Positions 1-7,397 of a DNA stretch of 64,000 bases are shown piece after piece. The DNA lies in contig FMXS01000007.1 of the NCBI GenBank assembly GCA_900104495.1, forward strand, positions 152,844 through 216,843, written 5' to 3'. Each line of letters begins with the position of its first letter. The stretch's first letter is position 1. The notes under the pieces were generated by a model, which worked only from the letters and a program-made list of their open reading frames with translations, did no database searches and had not been told where the DNA came from. Source of the stretch: Ruminococcaceae bacterium FB2012. GTDB taxonomy: Bacteria > Bacillota > Clostridia > Oscillospirales > Ruminococcaceae. A program made the translations under genes and the position numbers.

Positions 1-522
1 GAGGAATATGCCAAGGGGAACTTCGTGCTGTATCTTTCGGTGTCGGGCGTAGTTTCAATGCTGTTTGTGGTGGAGGCCAAAGCCAGCCTTTCGGTATCGA
101 AGTGGCTGAGAGAACTGGGGAGAAACGGCATCGTCAGCGTAATCAGAACGGTGGACGGCTTCATCGACAGGGAGTTCGTTTCAAAGCTCTTTGACGTGGA
201 CCCGGATATGATAAAGCTCCTGCCCTTCCGTTTCCACAAGGACTACCTCAAAGAGACGGACTACACCCCGGAGGTCTCCTCGCCCATGCTCTGCTCGGGA
301 CACTTCCCGTCCTTTGCGATGCTCCTGACGGGGACAAAGCGGCTGAAACAGATCTCCACGCTGGGCGTGGCGATACAGGCGGGAGCCTGCGTGCTGGGCT
401 TCGGTATCTCCCTGGTGATGACCCTGTTAGGGACCTTCGGTCAGCTTACGCCCACATTCATCTTCATCTACAATATGGCATTCCTGCTTATCACGATATT
501 CGCGCAGAAACAGAGAGTTTGA
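1..522 (+). CDS. C-terminal part of a multi-pass membrane protein, cut by the window edge
   Basis: The frame is open from base 1, so the gene begins outside the window and only about 173 residues are seen. A hydrophobic stretch near the visible start, a soluble segment of roughly 80 residues (with LLPFRFHKDY and CSGHFPSFAM), and two strong C-terminal membrane helices are visible before the tail AQKQRV. I do not recognise the family. The layout would suit the last part of a large transporter or envelope protein, but no catalytic motif supports a function. A clear intrinsic terminator follows, so this is the last gene of its transcript. Confidence 0.6.
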   Translation, partial: EEYAKGNFVLYLSVSGVVSMLFVVEAKASLSVSKWLRELGRNGIVSVIRTVDGFIDREFVSKLFDVDPDMIKLLPFRFHKDYLKETDYTPEVSSPMLCSGHFPSFAMLLTGTKRLKQISTLGVAIQAGACVLGFGISLVMTLLGTFGQLTPTFIFIYNMAFLLITIFAQKQRV

Positions 523-527
523 ATAAG

Positions 528-560
528 GCGCAGTCCGGTCACGCCGGGCTGCGCTTTTTT
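528..560 (+). terminator. Intrinsic terminator of the partial membrane gene
   Basis: GCGCAGTCCGG pairs with CCGGGCTGCGC across a short loop and is followed by a T run. It lies directly after the stop codon at 520-522. Confidence 0.85.
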
Positions 561-615
561 GTCCGAGAGACATACGATAATTTAAAACTTTTATGTAGAA
601 AATCGTAAAAAAGTG

Positions 616-644
616 TTGCATTTTTGGCAGAACTGTGTTATAAT
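616..644 (+). promoter_or_regulatory. Promoter of mscL
   Basis: TTGCAT and TATAAT are separated by exactly 17 bases and lie 32 bases before the mscL start codon. Confidence 0.7.
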
Positions 645-676
645 GATAAAAATAAATTTTTAAAGAGGTGTTTCAC

Positions 677-1090
677 ATGAAGAAGTTTTTGAAGGAGTTC
701 AAGGAGTTTGCTCTCAAGGGCAACGTAATGGATCTGGCGATAGGCGTTATCATCGGTGCTGCCTTCGGTAACATCGTTACAGCCTTCACTGAGGATATCA
801 TCAATCCTTTCATTGCGGGCATCGGCGGAGCAGAGTTCGGCTTCAAGATCCCGATCTACGGCGGACAGTACATTCTGCTGGGCGATTTCCTGACCGCGAT
901 CATCAACTTCATTATTATGGCTCTCTGCATCTTCCTGATGATGAAGGCCGTAAACAAGCTGATGAGCATGGGCAAGAAGAAGGAAGAAGAAGCAGCTCCC
1001 AATACCAAGGTCTGCCCCTTCTGCAAGACCGATATCAACATCGAGGCCACAAGATGCCCCAACTGCACTTCTGTCCTGGAGGAGAAGTAA
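677..1090 (+). CDS. mscL: Large-conductance mechanosensitive channel with C-terminal zinc ribbon
   Basis: Homopentameric channel that opens when the membrane is stretched and releases solutes during osmotic downshock. The N-terminal LKEFKEFALKGNVMDLAIGV with the following GAAFGNIV is the diagnostic MscL TM1 pattern. A second helix (AIINFIIMALCIFLMM) and a charged KKKEEE segment follow. The last 30 residues hold CPFC-x13-CPNC, a zinc ribbon absent from the E. coli protein, placed where the cytoplasmic bundle would sit. A GTG lies three codons upstream, but AGAGGTG sits six bases before the ATG at 677, so that ATG is the start. The gene is monocistronic, with its own promoter and terminator. 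Confidence 0.95.
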   Translation: MKKFLKEFKEFALKGNVMDLAIGVIIGAAFGNIVTAFTEDIINPFIAGIGGAEFGFKIPIYGGQYILLGDFLTAIINFIIMALCIFLMMKAVNKLMSMGKKKEEEAAPNTKVCPFCKTDINIEATRCPNCTSVLEEK

Positions 1091-1110
1091 GCAATATCCT
1101 GCGAACACCG

Positions 1111-1135
1111 AGAGCGGCTTTATGCCGCTCTTTTT
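1111..1135 (+). terminator. Terminator of mscL
   Basis: AGAGCGGC pairs with GCCGCTC around a TTTAT loop and is followed by five T. Confidence 0.85.
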
Positions 1136-1195
1136 GCGTCTGTTATACAAGTGTGAAAAATATGAAAAAAATGAGTAAGAATATATGAAAAAGAC

Positions 1196-1224
1196 TTGCA
1201 AAATCCTTCCGGATGTAGTATAAT
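1196..1224 (+). promoter_or_regulatory. Promoter of gapA
   Basis: TTGCAA-17-TATAAT ends 33 bases before the start codon. With the perfect AGGAGG at 1243-1248 this predicts strong expression. Confidence 0.85.
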
Positions 1225-1257
1225 AGATTTATAAAAAATATTAGGAGGTACACTACA

Positions 1258-2301
1258 ATGGCTAATGTAAAAGTTGCAATTAACGGTTTCGGTCGTATCG
1301 GCCGTCTGGCTTTCAGACAGATGTTCGGTGCAGAGGGTTATGAGGTCGTTGCTATCAACGATCTGACCAAGCCCTCCATGCTCGCTAACCTGCTCAAGTA
1401 TGACACTGCTCAGAAGGGCTACTGCGGCATCATCGGCGAGAACCTTCACACTGTTTCCGCTGACGACGAGGCCGGCACCATCACCGTTGACGGCAAGACT
1501 CTGAAGATCTATGCAATGGCTAACGCTGCTGAGCTGCCCTGGGGCGAGCTGGGCGTTGACGTTGTTCTCGAGTGCACCGGTTTCTACTGCTCCAAGGCTA
1601 AGAGCCAGGCTCACATCGATGCAGGCGCAAAGAAGGTCGTTATTTCTGCTCCCGCGGGCAACGATCTGCCCACTATCGTATACAGCGTAAACGAGAAGAC
1701 CCTGACTAAGGACGACACTATCATTTCCGCTGCTTCCTGCACCACCAACTGCCTCGCTCCTATGGCTAAGGCTCTCAACGATTTCGCTGAGATCAAGAGC
1801 GGTATCATGAGCACCATCCACGCTTACACCGGCGACCAGATGATCCTTGACGGTCCTCACAGAAAGGGCGATATGAGAAGAGCCCGTGCAGGCGCTGCCA
1901 ACATCGTTCCCAACAGCACCGGTGCTGCTAAGGCTATCGGTCTTGTTATCCCCGAACTCAACGGCAAGCTCATCGGTTCTGCTCAGAGAGTTCCTGTTCC
2001 CACCGGCTCCACCACTATCCTGACCGCCGTTGTTTCCAGCGACAAGGAAGTTACCAAGGAAGCTATCAACGCTGCTATGAAGGCTGCTGCTTCCGAGAGC
2101 TTCGGCTACAACGAGGATCCTATCGTTTCCTCTGACGTTATCGGCATGAGATACGGCTCGCTGTTCGATGCTACTCAGACCATGGTTTCCAAGATCTCCG
2201 ACACCTGCTATCAGGTTCAGGTCGTTTCCTGGTATGACAACGAGAACAGCTACACCAGCCAGATGGTAAGAACTATCAAGTACTTCGCAGAGCTGGGCTA
2301 A
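1258..2301 (+). CDS. gapA: Type I glyceraldehyde-3-phosphate dehydrogenase
   Basis: Glycolytic enzyme that oxidises glyceraldehyde-3-phosphate to 1,3-bisphosphoglycerate with NAD+. The 347-residue length is normal. Visible marks are the Rossmann N-terminus INGFGRIGRLAFRQMF, the catalytic cysteine in SAASCTTNCLAP, the following catalytic histidine in STIHAYTGDQ, and the C-terminal SWYDNENSYTSQMVRT. AGGAGG lies nine bases before the ATG. Codon use is strongly biased, with few rare codons, as expected for an abundant protein. It stands alone between a strong promoter and a terminator. Confidence 0.98.
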   Translation: MANVKVAINGFGRIGRLAFRQMFGAEGYEVVAINDLTKPSMLANLLKYDTAQKGYCGIIGENLHTVSADDEAGTITVDGKTLKIYAMANAAELPWGELGVDVVLECTGFYCSKAKSQAHIDAGAKKVVISAPAGNDLPTIVYSVNEKTLTKDDTIISAASCTTNCLAPMAKALNDFAEIKSGIMSTIHAYTGDQMILDGPHRKGDMRRARAGAANIVPNSTGAAKAIGLVIPELNGKLIGSAQRVPVPTGSTTILTAVVSSDKEVTKEAINAAMKAAASESFGYNEDPIVSSDVIGMRYGSLFDATQTMVSKISDTCYQVQVVSWYDNENSYTSQMVRTIKYFAELG

Positions 2302-2336
2302 GCTGACCGCTTGATTGTAACTCTAAAAACGAACGA

Positions 2337-2367
2337 ACGCCGTCCCGAAAGGGGCGGCGTTTTTTTT
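2337..2367 (+). terminator. Terminator of gapA
   Basis: ACGCCGTCCC-GAAA-GGGGCGGCGT hairpin followed by eight T. Confidence 0.9.
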
Positions 2368-2382
2368 GATCCTTCAGATAAT

Positions 2383-2421
2383 AACTGACCCGCCTGCGGA
2401 GTCTCCGTCAGCGGGTCAGTT
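2383..2421 (-). terminator. Hairpin overlapping the end of the sensor kinase gene
   Basis: AACTGACCCGC and GCGGGTCAGTT form an 11-bp stem that includes the TGA stop of the leftward kinase gene. The T tract after it is weak, so it may act mainly as a 3' stabiliser. Confidence 0.6.
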
Positions 2422-3483
2422 TGTTTCTTTATCATTGTCATTGATCCCGCCCTTGGACAGAATGCACATCTGATAATCCAAAGGGAAGAATCGGAGAGTT
2501 TTTTGAGAGCTGTGCAGTATAAAGTCGTTGGAGTCACGGCACGGCAGGACTATCGAGGCGGCGAGGCCTCCGGTGGGTGAAGGCTCCAGCTTCAAGGACC
2601 CGCCGAAGAGTTCGGCTGCGCTTCGGGCCAGCGCAAGGCCCAGGCACTCCCGCTGTTTGTATTCGATCTCCCGGGTGCGGTAATGGGAAAGCTTTTCGAT
2701 GCGGGCTATATCAGCGCCTGTGCCGTTGTCGCTGACGGTGATGACCGCGTCATTGTCAACTCGGCGGAGCGTCAGAGCGATCTGCTTTTTTACGGCATTG
2801 CAGTACATATAAGCGTTGACTATCAGATTCAGCACGGCGCTTTCCAGCAGGTTCCAGGCGGCTTTGACGTATACGCCCCGGGCAATGTCGGCGGTGAGCT
2901 CACAGAACTCGGAGTTCATCAGACGGGCGGTCTCCTCGGCCGAATGTGCAAGCTCAGCGGAGACATCAACGCTGGTGAGCTTTACCTTCCCGGACCAAAT
3001 ACGGTTGACGATGCTCTGATTCGTGGTAGCCGAAAGAGTATTCAGCAGAGCGGCGCGTATCTCCTTGGCGGCATCGGGGGCGTAATAAAGCGGGTTGCTT
3101 CGGAGCTTATCGGCGGTGATGCTCAGACCTGCCAGGCCGTTGCGGACGTTGCCCATAAGCACCTCCTGCTCCTTCTGCTTGGCGGAATGGGCAAATATCC
3201 TCTGAACGTCCTCAATGTCATAGAGGACCAGCAGATAAGCGCAGAGCTTACCCTCTTCGCAAAGCGGGGTGATCCTGACGGCGGCACTTTCTCCCAGTCG
3301 GCAGACCGTCTCCTGCTCTATGGGCAGACGGCGGGGCTCCGAGCCGTCAAATATCAGCTCGTCAAATACCGGAGGGATGATATCATCGGTATTTCTCCAG
3401 ATAAACCGGAATTTTTCATCATACAGCACGGCCTTTTCCTTCGAGCAGGAATAGACCGCTTTTACGGCATCCGTAATGTTCAT
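2416..3483 (-). CDS. PAS-HATPase sensor-kinase-like protein lacking a clear phospho-acceptor histidine
   Basis: 355 residues without a signal peptide or membrane helix, so probably cytosolic. Residues about 15-120 resemble a PAS sensor. The C-terminal half is a HATPase domain with N box (LNLIVNAYMYCN), G1 box (VSDNGTGAD) and G2-like segment (ECLGLALARSAAELFGG). Where a kinase should have SHELRTPL the protein reads MGNVRNGLAGL, so the usual phosphorylated histidine is missing. It may be an ATP-binding signalling scaffold or use an atypical residue. It follows recA, recX and a small membrane protein on the same strand. GGAGATGAAG precedes the ATG. Confidence 0.75.
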   Translation of the reverse strand: MNITDAVKAVYSCSKEKAVLYDEKFRFIWRNTDDIIPPVFDELIFDGSEPRRLPIEQETVCRLGESAAVRITPLCEEGKLCAYLLVLYDIEDVQRIFAHSAKQKEQEVLMGNVRNGLAGLSITADKLRSNPLYYAPDAAKEIRAALLNTLSATTNQSIVNRIWSGKVKLTSVDVSAELAHSAEETARLMNSEFCELTADIARGVYVKAAWNLLESAVLNLIVNAYMYCNAVKKQIALTLRRVDNDAVITVSDNGTGADIARIEKLSHYRTREIEYKQRECLGLALARSAAELFGGSLKLEPSPTGGLAASIVLPCRDSNDFILHSSQKTLRFFPLDYQMCILSKGGINDNDKETN

Positions 3484-3524
3484 TTCTTCATCTCCGTTGG
3501 ATAAGAGCGCGGGAAAGGGGCGGC

Positions 3525-3758
3525 TCAGTCTTCCGTTTCCTCGGCGGGGAGCTCTTCGGGCTCCTCGGACTGAGCTTCGATCTCTGCGGGCTCGTTTTTC
3601 ACGGGCTGTTCGCCTTTGGACTCGGAGACGGCATCCATTCTCTTATTGTACTTATAAGCAAGAGTGATGATGACCGGCATCACGAGGAAAAGCATCAGCG
3701 CGATAAAGATGTTGAAGCCGTTGGCCACGGCATCGGATGTCTTGGCAAAGAGTGCCAT
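3525..3758 (-). CDS. Small single-pass membrane protein downstream of recX
   Basis: 77 residues: a short N-terminus, one membrane helix (FIALMLFLVMPVIITLAYKY) and an acidic Glu/Pro-rich tail. An in-frame ATG lies 13 codons upstream, but GAGGAGG sits nine bases before the ATG at 3758, so this start is preferred. The start is one base beyond the recX stop, which implies translational coupling. No family is recognised. The context (recA-recX-this gene-kinase) suggests an envelope partner of the downstream sensor-like protein, which is inference. Confidence 0.7.
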   Translation of the reverse strand: MALFAKTSDAVANGFNIFIALMLFLVMPVIITLAYKYNKRMDAVSESKGEQPVKNEPAEIEAQSEEPEELPAEETED

Positions 3759-3759
3759 T

Positions 3760-4380
3760 TTATTCTTCCTCCTCAGAAAACCCGCCCAGCACGGCATTTA
3801 TATCCGCGTAGGAATAGCCCTGCCTGACGAGTGCATTTTTGACCTTTTTGACGCCGTCCTCGGAATCGAGGCGGCGGCGGTATTTTTTCTCTATCAGCTC
3901 CCGGAGACGTTCGCGGGTGCTTTCGGTATCGGAATAGGGGGCGAGGGCATCCTCGATAAGCTCCTTTGAGAGCCCCTTCATACGCATCTCCTGGACTGCG
4001 CGGTAACGTCCGAAGCCCTTGACTTCCATATACTTCCGGGCGAGGCCCTCGGCGAACCGGCGGTCGTTGATGACTCCCAGCTCCGCCAGACGGTCGCAGA
4101 CCTCATAGCATATCTGCTCCGGGTAATTCTCCGACAGCTTCTTGAACATCAGAATATAGGAGTAGTCCTTGTAGTCCAGAAGATAGAGAGCCCGTTCCCG
4201 GGCCCGCCGGAGGTCGTTGGCATAGACGGCCTTGGCCCACTGCTCCTCGGTGAGGGTCATGCCCTTGGCAAGGCGAAGGTCGCTGACCACCTCGGCGTTT
4301 ATGAAGGCAGGCTCGCCCTGCTCGAAATCTATGCGCAGGGTCCTGCCCTTATACTGCGAAATATTAGTGATGCGGTACAT
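3760..4380 (-). CDS. recX: Regulatory protein RecX
   Basis: 206 residues in the RecX family, which binds RecA filaments and limits their growth. The three-helix tandem repeats are visible, for example RARERALYLLDYKDYSYILMF, ELGVINDRRFAEGLARKY and the C-terminal RQGYSYADINAVLGGF. It lies two bases downstream of the recA stop on the same strand, the classic recA-recX arrangement. The first about 40 residues are an N-terminal extension typical of Firmicutes. Confidence 0.93.
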   Translation of the reverse strand: MYRITNISQYKGRTLRIDFEQGEPAFINAEVVSDLRLAKGMTLTEEQWAKAVYANDLRRARERALYLLDYKDYSYILMFKKLSENYPEQICYEVCDRLAELGVINDRRFAEGLARKYMEVKGFGRYRAVQEMRMKGLSKELIEDALAPYSDTESTRERLRELIEKKYRRRLDSEDGVKKVKNALVRQGYSYADINAVLGGFSEEEE

Positions 4381-4382
4381 TA

Positions 4383-5594
4383 TCAGTCGCCGAGATCGGT
4401 GATGTCAACGGGAGCGAACTCGTCGAAGTCCTCGGAGACGGCGTCGGCGGAGGGCTCGGAAGGCTGGGGCTTCGCGGCCTTTTCGGACTTCTCCGCGGCA
4501 GCGGCGGCCTTCTGCTCCAGAGCGGAATCCTTCTTGGACTTCTTGGAGGACATCTCCAGCTTGTCCTTCTGCTCCTTGATCTTCTCCTCGATCTCCTTCA
4601 TCAGCTCGGGATTGGACTTGAGGAAATCCTTGGAGTTATCTCTGCCCTGTCCCAGCTTCTGATCGTTGTAGCTGTACCAGGCGCCGCCCTTCTTGACTAC
4701 GCCCAGCTCGGTGGCAAGGTCCAGAACCTCGCCCACACGGGAAATGCCGGTGCCGTACATAATGTCGAACTCGCACTCCTTGAAGGGAGGAGCCACCTTG
4801 TTCTTGACCACCTTGCACTTGGTACGGTTGCCGATGACCTCGGAGCCGTTCATGATCTTTTCGCCGCGTCTTACCTCGATGCGGACAGAAGCGTAGAATT
4901 TCAGCGCCCTTCCGCCGGGAGTGGTCTCCGGGTTGCCGTAGAGGACGCCTATCTTCTCACGGACCTGATTGATGAAGATAGCGGCGCAGTTGGACTTGGA
5001 AATGACCGATGTGAGCTTTCTCATGGCCTGGGACATAAGCCTTGCCAGCTGTCCCACATGGGAGTCGCCCATTTCGCCGTCGATCTCAGCCTTGGTGACC
5101 ATTGCGGCTACCGAGTCGATAACGATGCAGTCGATAGCGCCGGAGCGTGCCAATGCCTCGGCGATCTCAAGAGCCTGCTCGCCGGAATCCGGCTGGGACA
5201 CCAGCATATTTTCCAGGTTCACGCCGAGATGCTCGGCATAGACCGGGTCAAGGGCGTGTTCAACGTCGATGAAGGCCACCTCGCCGCCCAGCTTCTGGGC
5301 TTCGGCGATGCAGTGGAGAGCCACGGTGGTCTTACCCGAGGACTCGGGCCCGTAGATCTCGATGATGCGTCCCCGGGGGATGCCTCCCACGCCGAGGGCC
5401 ATATCAAGGGTCATGGAGCCTGTGGGGATGCACTCGATGTCCAGCGCCTTGGTCTCGCCCAGCCTCATGATAGCGCCCTGTCCGAACTGCTTCTCGATGA
5501 AAGCGATGGCGGTATCCAGGGCCTTCTTCTTTTCTTCCTTATCGGTGATCTTCACCACTGTCTTGGATTCTTTTTTCTTCTTATCGATTCCCAT
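4383..5594 (-). CDS. recA: Recombinase RecA
   Basis: DNA strand-exchange ATPase for homologous recombination and SOS co-protease. Walker A is GPESSGKTT, and SVAAMVTKAEIDGEMGD and INQVREKIGVLYGNPETTPGG match the core. At 403 residues it is about 50 longer than most RecA. The N-terminus carries a lysine-rich run (MGIDKKKKESK) and the C-terminus an Ala/Lys/Glu-rich linker ending in an acidic tail (EDFDEFAPVDITDLGD), a region known in other RecAs to modulate filament loading. GGAGG lies eight bases before the ATG. A consensus-spaced promoter lies just upstream. Confidence 0.98.
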   Translation of the reverse strand: MGIDKKKKESKTVVKITDKEEKKKALDTAIAFIEKQFGQGAIMRLGETKALDIECIPTGSMTLDMALGVGGIPRGRIIEIYGPESSGKTTVALHCIAEAQKLGGEVAFIDVEHALDPVYAEHLGVNLENMLVSQPDSGEQALEIAEALARSGAIDCIVIDSVAAMVTKAEIDGEMGDSHVGQLARLMSQAMRKLTSVISKSNCAAIFINQVREKIGVLYGNPETTPGGRALKFYASVRIEVRRGEKIMNGSEVIGNRTKCKVVKNKVAPPFKECEFDIMYGTGISRVGEVLDLATELGVVKKGGAWYSYNDQKLGQGRDNSKDFLKSNPELMKEIEEKIKEQKDKLEMSSKKSKKDSALEQKAAAAAEKSEKAAKPQPSEPSADAVSEDFDEFAPVDITDLGD

Positions 5595-5628
5595 TTTGAT
5601 TACCTCCGTATTGCTGTTTTGGGGTTTC

Positions 5629-5666
5629 TGCGAATTTATTATAGCACGTCTATGCGAATTTGTCAG
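5629..5666 (-). promoter_or_regulatory. recA promoter with a 9-bp direct repeat around the -10
   Basis: Reading leftward, CTGACA (5661-5666) and TATAAT (5638-5643) are 17 bases apart. TGCGAATTT occurs at 5629-5637 and again at 5653-5661, flanking the -10. No canonical Gram-positive LexA box (GAAC-N4-GTTC) is visible, so SOS control is not demonstrated. Confidence 0.7.
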
Positions 5667-5723
5667 TATCTTTTTTTGGACAGTTAGTCAAAACGCCCTT
5701 TTATCTATACGCTTTTTCGTACA
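5665..5723 (-). promoter_or_regulatory. Two copies of an RTAY-N8-GKACA motif between prmC and recA
   Basis: On the plus strand TATAC-N8-GTACA occupies 5706-5723 and AGTAT-N8-GGACA occupies 5665-5682. The second overlaps the recA -35. A similar TGTAC-N8-GTACA lies at 6604-6621, and two more copies lie near 63.2 kb. The role is unknown. Confidence 0.35.
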
Positions 5724-5728
5724 GTTAT

Positions 5729-6583
5729 CTACCGCTTATGACCGATGACCGCACGCTGGTTCCCGGCAAGATCCCGGCGGATGCGGACGTCCCGGAAGCC
5801 GTGCTGTATCATTATCCCGGCGACTTCTTCCGCCTGGGTGAAGCCCACCTCAAAGATCAGTATCCCGTCCGTTTTCAGCGAATTTTTCCATATCCGTGTG
5901 ATGCCACGGTAGAAATCAAGGCCGTCCTCGCCGCCGAAAAGCGCCTCCGGGGGCTCGGCTCTGACCTCGGTCTGAAGCTGACGCATATCCCGGGCGGTGA
6001 GGTAGGGCGGGTTGCAGACTATCAGGTCGATGTCCCTGTACTGCTCCGCAAGGGTCTCGTCCAGCACGTCGCCCTGTACCGCCCGGGCGTCGGAGCGATG
6101 CCTTTTAAGATTGCTGTGAAGGTATTCCAGCGCCTCGCCGGACTTTTCGATAAGCGTCACACTGGCGTTTTTCAGCTTTTTGTCCAGCGTGATGCCTATG
6201 CATCCCGTTCCGGCGCAAAGGTCAAGGACAGTGATACTGTCTGTTTTTTTGTACTTATTCAGTGCAAGCTCAACGATCAGCTCGGTATCCTGCCTGGGGA
6301 TAAGGACTCCCCTGCCCACCTCGAAGGTCAAGCCGTAGAACTCCCATTCGCCCAGGATATATTGCAGGGGCTCGCCGTCAAGACGGCGGCGGCAGAGAGC
6401 GAGAAAGCTCTCCCTGTTCTCCTCGGTGACGGGCTCGGAAAGGGTCATCAGAAAGCCCGCCGAGCGGGCTTCGTGACCTATTATCAAAGCAAGCAGCTCC
6501 CGGACCTCAAATTCCGGGGCGGAATACTCCAAAGGGGCAAGGAGCTTTTCGCCTTCACGAAGCAGCTCGTTATAGTCGCTCAC
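5729..6583 (-). CDS. prmC: Release factor glutamine methyltransferase PrmC
   Basis: Transfers a methyl group from SAM to the glutamine of the GGQ motif in RF1 and RF2, improving termination. 284 residues with an N-terminal helical domain and a Rossmann methyltransferase: motif I is VLDLCAGTGCIGITL and the family signature is VCNPPYLT. The sequence ILGEWEFYGLTFEVGRGVLIPRQDTE is typical of PrmC/HemK. It follows a methyltransferase and a DUF1385 gene, a combination often seen near prfA in clostridia. Confidence 0.93.
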   Translation of the reverse strand: MSDYNELLREGEKLLAPLEYSAPEFEVRELLALIIGHEARSAGFLMTLSEPVTEENRESFLALCRRRLDGEPLQYILGEWEFYGLTFEVGRGVLIPRQDTELIVELALNKYKKTDSITVLDLCAGTGCIGITLDKKLKNASVTLIEKSGEALEYLHSNLKRHRSDARAVQGDVLDETLAEQYRDIDLIVCNPPYLTARDMRQLQTEVRAEPPEALFGGEDGLDFYRGITRIWKNSLKTDGILIFEVGFTQAEEVAGIMIQHGFRDVRIRRDLAGNQRAVIGHKR

Positions 6584-6603
6584 GTTCCCTTCCCCTTTCG
6601 ACT

Positions 6604-6621
6604 TGTACGTTTTTTAGTACA
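6604..6621. promoter_or_regulatory. TGTAC-N8-GTACA palindrome between methyltransferase and prmC
   Basis: Perfect 5-bp arms separated by an eight-base T-rich spacer lie in the 39-base intergenic gap. It resembles the copies beside recA. Function is unknown. Confidence 0.35.
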
Positions 6622-6622
6622 G

Positions 6623-7393
6623 TTATTTTCTCTCGAGTATCAGCTTGATATGGGTGTGGTCCCGAAGTTCGATGCCGAAGTCTTTGCGAAGCTGCCAGGC
6701 CGTATAAGGCAAAGTGAAGCGTTCGCAGAAGGTGACGGCGTAGCTGTCGGGGACCAGCGCCAGCAGCTTTTCGGCGGAGAGGGGGAAATAATTCTCCCGG
6801 ACCTCCCGCTCCCAGTTCTGCGTATAGCGGTATTTCAGCAGGAAATGCACCAGCTGTTTCTGCGTGGTGATCGTTCCCCACTCCTGCTCGAAATCCGCAA
6901 GCTGAGAGGTGAACTCCCCTGCTCTGACACGGGCAAGCATCCCGGAGTCGGCGGGGCCGTCCTGGGCGTCGCTGTTCATCATGTCGCGGATGGTGATATA
7001 TCTGAATCCGCTGCCGAAAACGCGGTCCCAAAACTCCTTCACATCGGCGTCGGTGCCGTAGGAATAGACCTCGTGGACGGTGCTGGAAATGTTTATCAGC
7101 GTATCCTCAAAGGGCAGGCTGATGTCATTCCAGTCGGACCAGAAGTCCACACCGGGGACGTTCTCTTTGGCGGCGGCGATCATATCCCTGTCAATGTCAT
7201 AGCCTGCGTAACGGTACTCGGGGCACATTCCCCGAAGGGCTTTTATCAGTCCGCCGTTGGCGCAGCCGAAATCCAGTATGCAGGAAAAGGGCTCAAAGAC
7301 CTTATCGATGAAGAACATCTTGTCAAGGATCGAGCGCTGCATACGGGTCAGATAGATCTCGCGGTCGGCTATCTTGTTATGGTCGAGCTTCAT
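6623..7393 (-). CDS. Class I SAM-dependent methyltransferase, substrate unknown
   Basis: 256 residues. The SAM-binding glycine motif is ILDFGCANGGLIKAL, with the acidic residue after strand 2 in YAGYDIDRDM. The remainder (ISSTVHEVYSYG, KQLVHFLLKYRYTQNW) gives no substrate clue. The frame extends upstream, but the ATG at 7393 is preceded by GAGGAG and overlaps the end of the DUF1385 gene, so it is taken as the start. It is probably translated with prmC from the same leftward transcript. Confidence 0.8.
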   Translation of the reverse strand: MKLDHNKIADREIYLTRMQRSILDKMFFIDKVFEPFSCILDFGCANGGLIKALRGMCPEYRYAGYDIDRDMIAAAKENVPGVDFWSDWNDISLPFEDTLINISSTVHEVYSYGTDADVKEFWDRVFGSGFRYITIRDMMNSDAQDGPADSGMLARVRAGEFTSQLADFEQEWGTITTQKQLVHFLLKYRYTQNWEREVRENYFPLSAEKLLALVPDSYAVTFCERFTLPYTAWQLRKDFGIELRDHTHIKLILERK

Positions 7394-7397
7394 TGTC

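Noticed and set aside
5629..5666. LexA (SOS) box at recA
   Set aside because: No GAAC-N4-GTTC-type site is present; only a direct repeat and an unassigned motif are seen.
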